A stretch of 49,801 nucleotides of DNA. Origin: Candidatus Omnitrophota bacterium (GTDB lineage: Bacteria > Omnitrophota > Gorgyraeia > JABMRN01 > RBG-13-46-9). Positions 48,501 through 49,801 of this stretch are shown here, in pieces. A model generated the notes under the pieces. It saw only the letters and a program-made list of their open reading frames with translations. It did not search any database and was not told where the DNA came from. Position numbers and translations under genes: made by a program. Position 1 is the first letter of the stretch; the number at the start of each line of letters is the position of its first letter. The stretch covers positions 1-49,801 of the forward strand of contig JAMXCZ010000005.1 in NCBI GenBank assembly GCA_024542975.1. Reading direction: 5' to 3'.

Positions 48501-49206
48501 GATTCAGTGTTCCTGCAAACTTAAACCCATGACGGGTTGTGAGAGTCTTTACAAGTTTATTTCCATTGTTATACCATTGTTCGGCTATCTTCATGCCATT
48601 ATCGGTAGGAATTTTTAGGTGAATATCTTGATAACTATTTTCGGTGGATCTACCTAAGTCTTTTATTGGGCGCAATCCCCTTTCTGTAGAGATAATTGTA
48701 TTATAATCAACACACCCGCCCTGTTTTACGGCCTGTGTCGCGGAATTGAATACTTTAAGAAAAGAAACCGGCCCGCTGGCTACGCCGCCTGTACTTTTTA
48801 CCTGACTATTTTTCGACCGTAATTTTGAAAAACTAAAACCGGTACCGCCGCCGGATTTATGGATTAAGCTGGTTTGCTTTATTGTTTCGAAGATGGATTC
48901 CATCGAATCATTAATGTCTAAAACGAAACAAGCGGAAAGTTGTTGAAGCTCACGTCCGGCGTTCATAAGAGTCGGTGAATTCGGAAGGAATTCCAGATTT
49001 GTCATTGTCGCGAAAAACTTTTCTTCGGCTTTTGTTGTGTCGTTGTTTTTATCATACAATAAATCCGCCCGGGCAATATTTTTTGCGACGCGGCGGAACA
49101 TCTCCTCGGGCGCCTCAACAGGTTTGCCCGTTTCATCCTTAGCCAGGTACCTTCTTTTCAAAACCTTGATGGCGTTTTCCGAAAGTTTGAGTGTACTTTC
49201 TTCCAT
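45595..49206 (-). CDS. nrdJ: Class II (adenosylcobalamin-dependent) ribonucleotide reductase, intein-containing
   Basis: [66 protein letters not shown], C-terminal [31 protein letters not shown] SD before ATG at 49206. Confidence 0.94.
   Translation of the reverse strand: [1203 protein letters not shown]
47404..48714 (-). mobile_element. Intein in NrdJ with [9 protein letters not shown]-type homing endonuclease (437 aa)
   Basis: N-terminus [10 protein letters not shown]; block B [19 protein letters not shown]-like [10 protein letters not shown] and [9 protein letters not shown]; C-terminus [17 protein letters not shown] followed by T+1; exteins join as [14 protein letters not shown]. Confidence 0.95.
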
Positions 49207-49392
49207 TTTTTTCTTTCCTCCGATAAAAAAATTTATAAGTTCCGGATCGTGAATCGAAGTAAATATATCATGCAGAGTGAGAAATGTCAAGGTGATTTCC
49301 ACAATATATGGTATTTTTACAATCGAGAAATACTATTAGTTGTGTTTCGGAGGGGTGAATTTCTTAAAACTGGAGCGGAAAGAAAAGCGCTT

Positions 49393-49584
49393 CTATAGTT
49401 TGCTTTTAATCGTATCCTTAAGCTCGCTTAATCCGGCAAAAAGAGCAAGAACGCCGCCGCATATGAGCAAGGCCGGAACAATGCCTCTTGCAATAAACAA
49501 AAATTCGTACCACCATGCTATCAGAAGTAAAATACCGACAAACGCGAGTATCGCGCCTACTATAATTCCCAAAAACTTGCCCAT
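49393..49584 (-). CDS. Small two-TM membrane protein
   Basis: 63 aa ORF, two hydrophobic segments, isolated between other genes. Confidence 0.4.
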   Translation of the reverse strand: MGKFLGIIVGAILAFVGILLLIAWWYEFLFIARGIVPALLICGGVLALFAGLSELKDTIKSKL

Positions 49585-49801
49585 ATCCTACCTCTCTACT
49601 TATTAACCACGCTAACGGAAAAATTATACCACATCGCAACCAAATGTAAAGAAAATTCTCTTCAACAGTATAATATTTGAAGGGTTACGTCACTTCGCTG
49701 CGCGCCCCGGTAAGGGTATGGCTCCGGGGTGCATTGCAAAAATTCCGGCCGAAGATCCACTCTGACAGGAGAAATGTATAGAGTTTCCTTATTTTGGTTT
49801 T

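Noticed and set aside
12-49735. ATGCACCCCG near the window start and its reverse complement CGGGGTGCAT near the end
   Set aside because: Only 10 nt, expected occasionally by chance in 50 kb; no extended terminal repeat.
1-49801. CRISPR arrays, rRNA genes, transposases, toxin-antitoxin pairs
   Set aside because: No regularly spaced direct repeats, rRNA signatures, DDE/HUH transposase motifs or convincing toxin-antitoxin pairs were seen.

Overview
This ~49.8 kb window looks like a chromosomal segment of a Gram-negative candidate-phylum bacterium. I lean towards Omnitrophota because of the giant ORF and the outer-membrane biogenesis genes, but that is inference only. Most of it is housekeeping: YraN, ComM, Lnt, SecA, RF2, UvrC, MurJ, S20, HolA, LptE, BamD, PilZ, ComEC/ComEA and LeuS. 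Further right are MlaD/F/E, AccA, an L,D-transpeptidase, MnmE, FolC, a YchF-like GTPase and a class II ribonucleotide reductase with an intein. The main accessory feature is one 13.6 kb ORF (4533 codons) between tRNA-Ala(GGC) and tRNA-Leu(CAA), on the strand opposite to the flanking genes. It reads as a signal/TM segment, a TraB/ChaN-like domain, a GHKL ATPase, an HExxH (M50-like) membrane segment, a buried histidine-kinase module, a Rossmann/methyltransferase-like segment and a papain/transglutaminase-like segment. The most unusual nucleic-acid signal is a repeated element around tRNA-Leu. Its two full copies share an 11-nt loop and an outer stem, but their 8-bp inner stems differ completely and are still perfectly complementary, which is covariation visible within one window. 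The outer stem also invades the 5' end of the tRNA. Other observations are UvrC fused to an O6-alkylguanine-DNA alkyltransferase domain, Lnt fused to a thermonuclease with a lipobox at the junction, an RF2 programmed frameshift, an overlapping-hairpin attenuator-like leader before the giant gene, a bipartite duplicated promoter-like element beside an ECF sigma gene, and short palindromic repeats inserted in-frame into genes. No CRISPR array, rRNA or transposase was seen.
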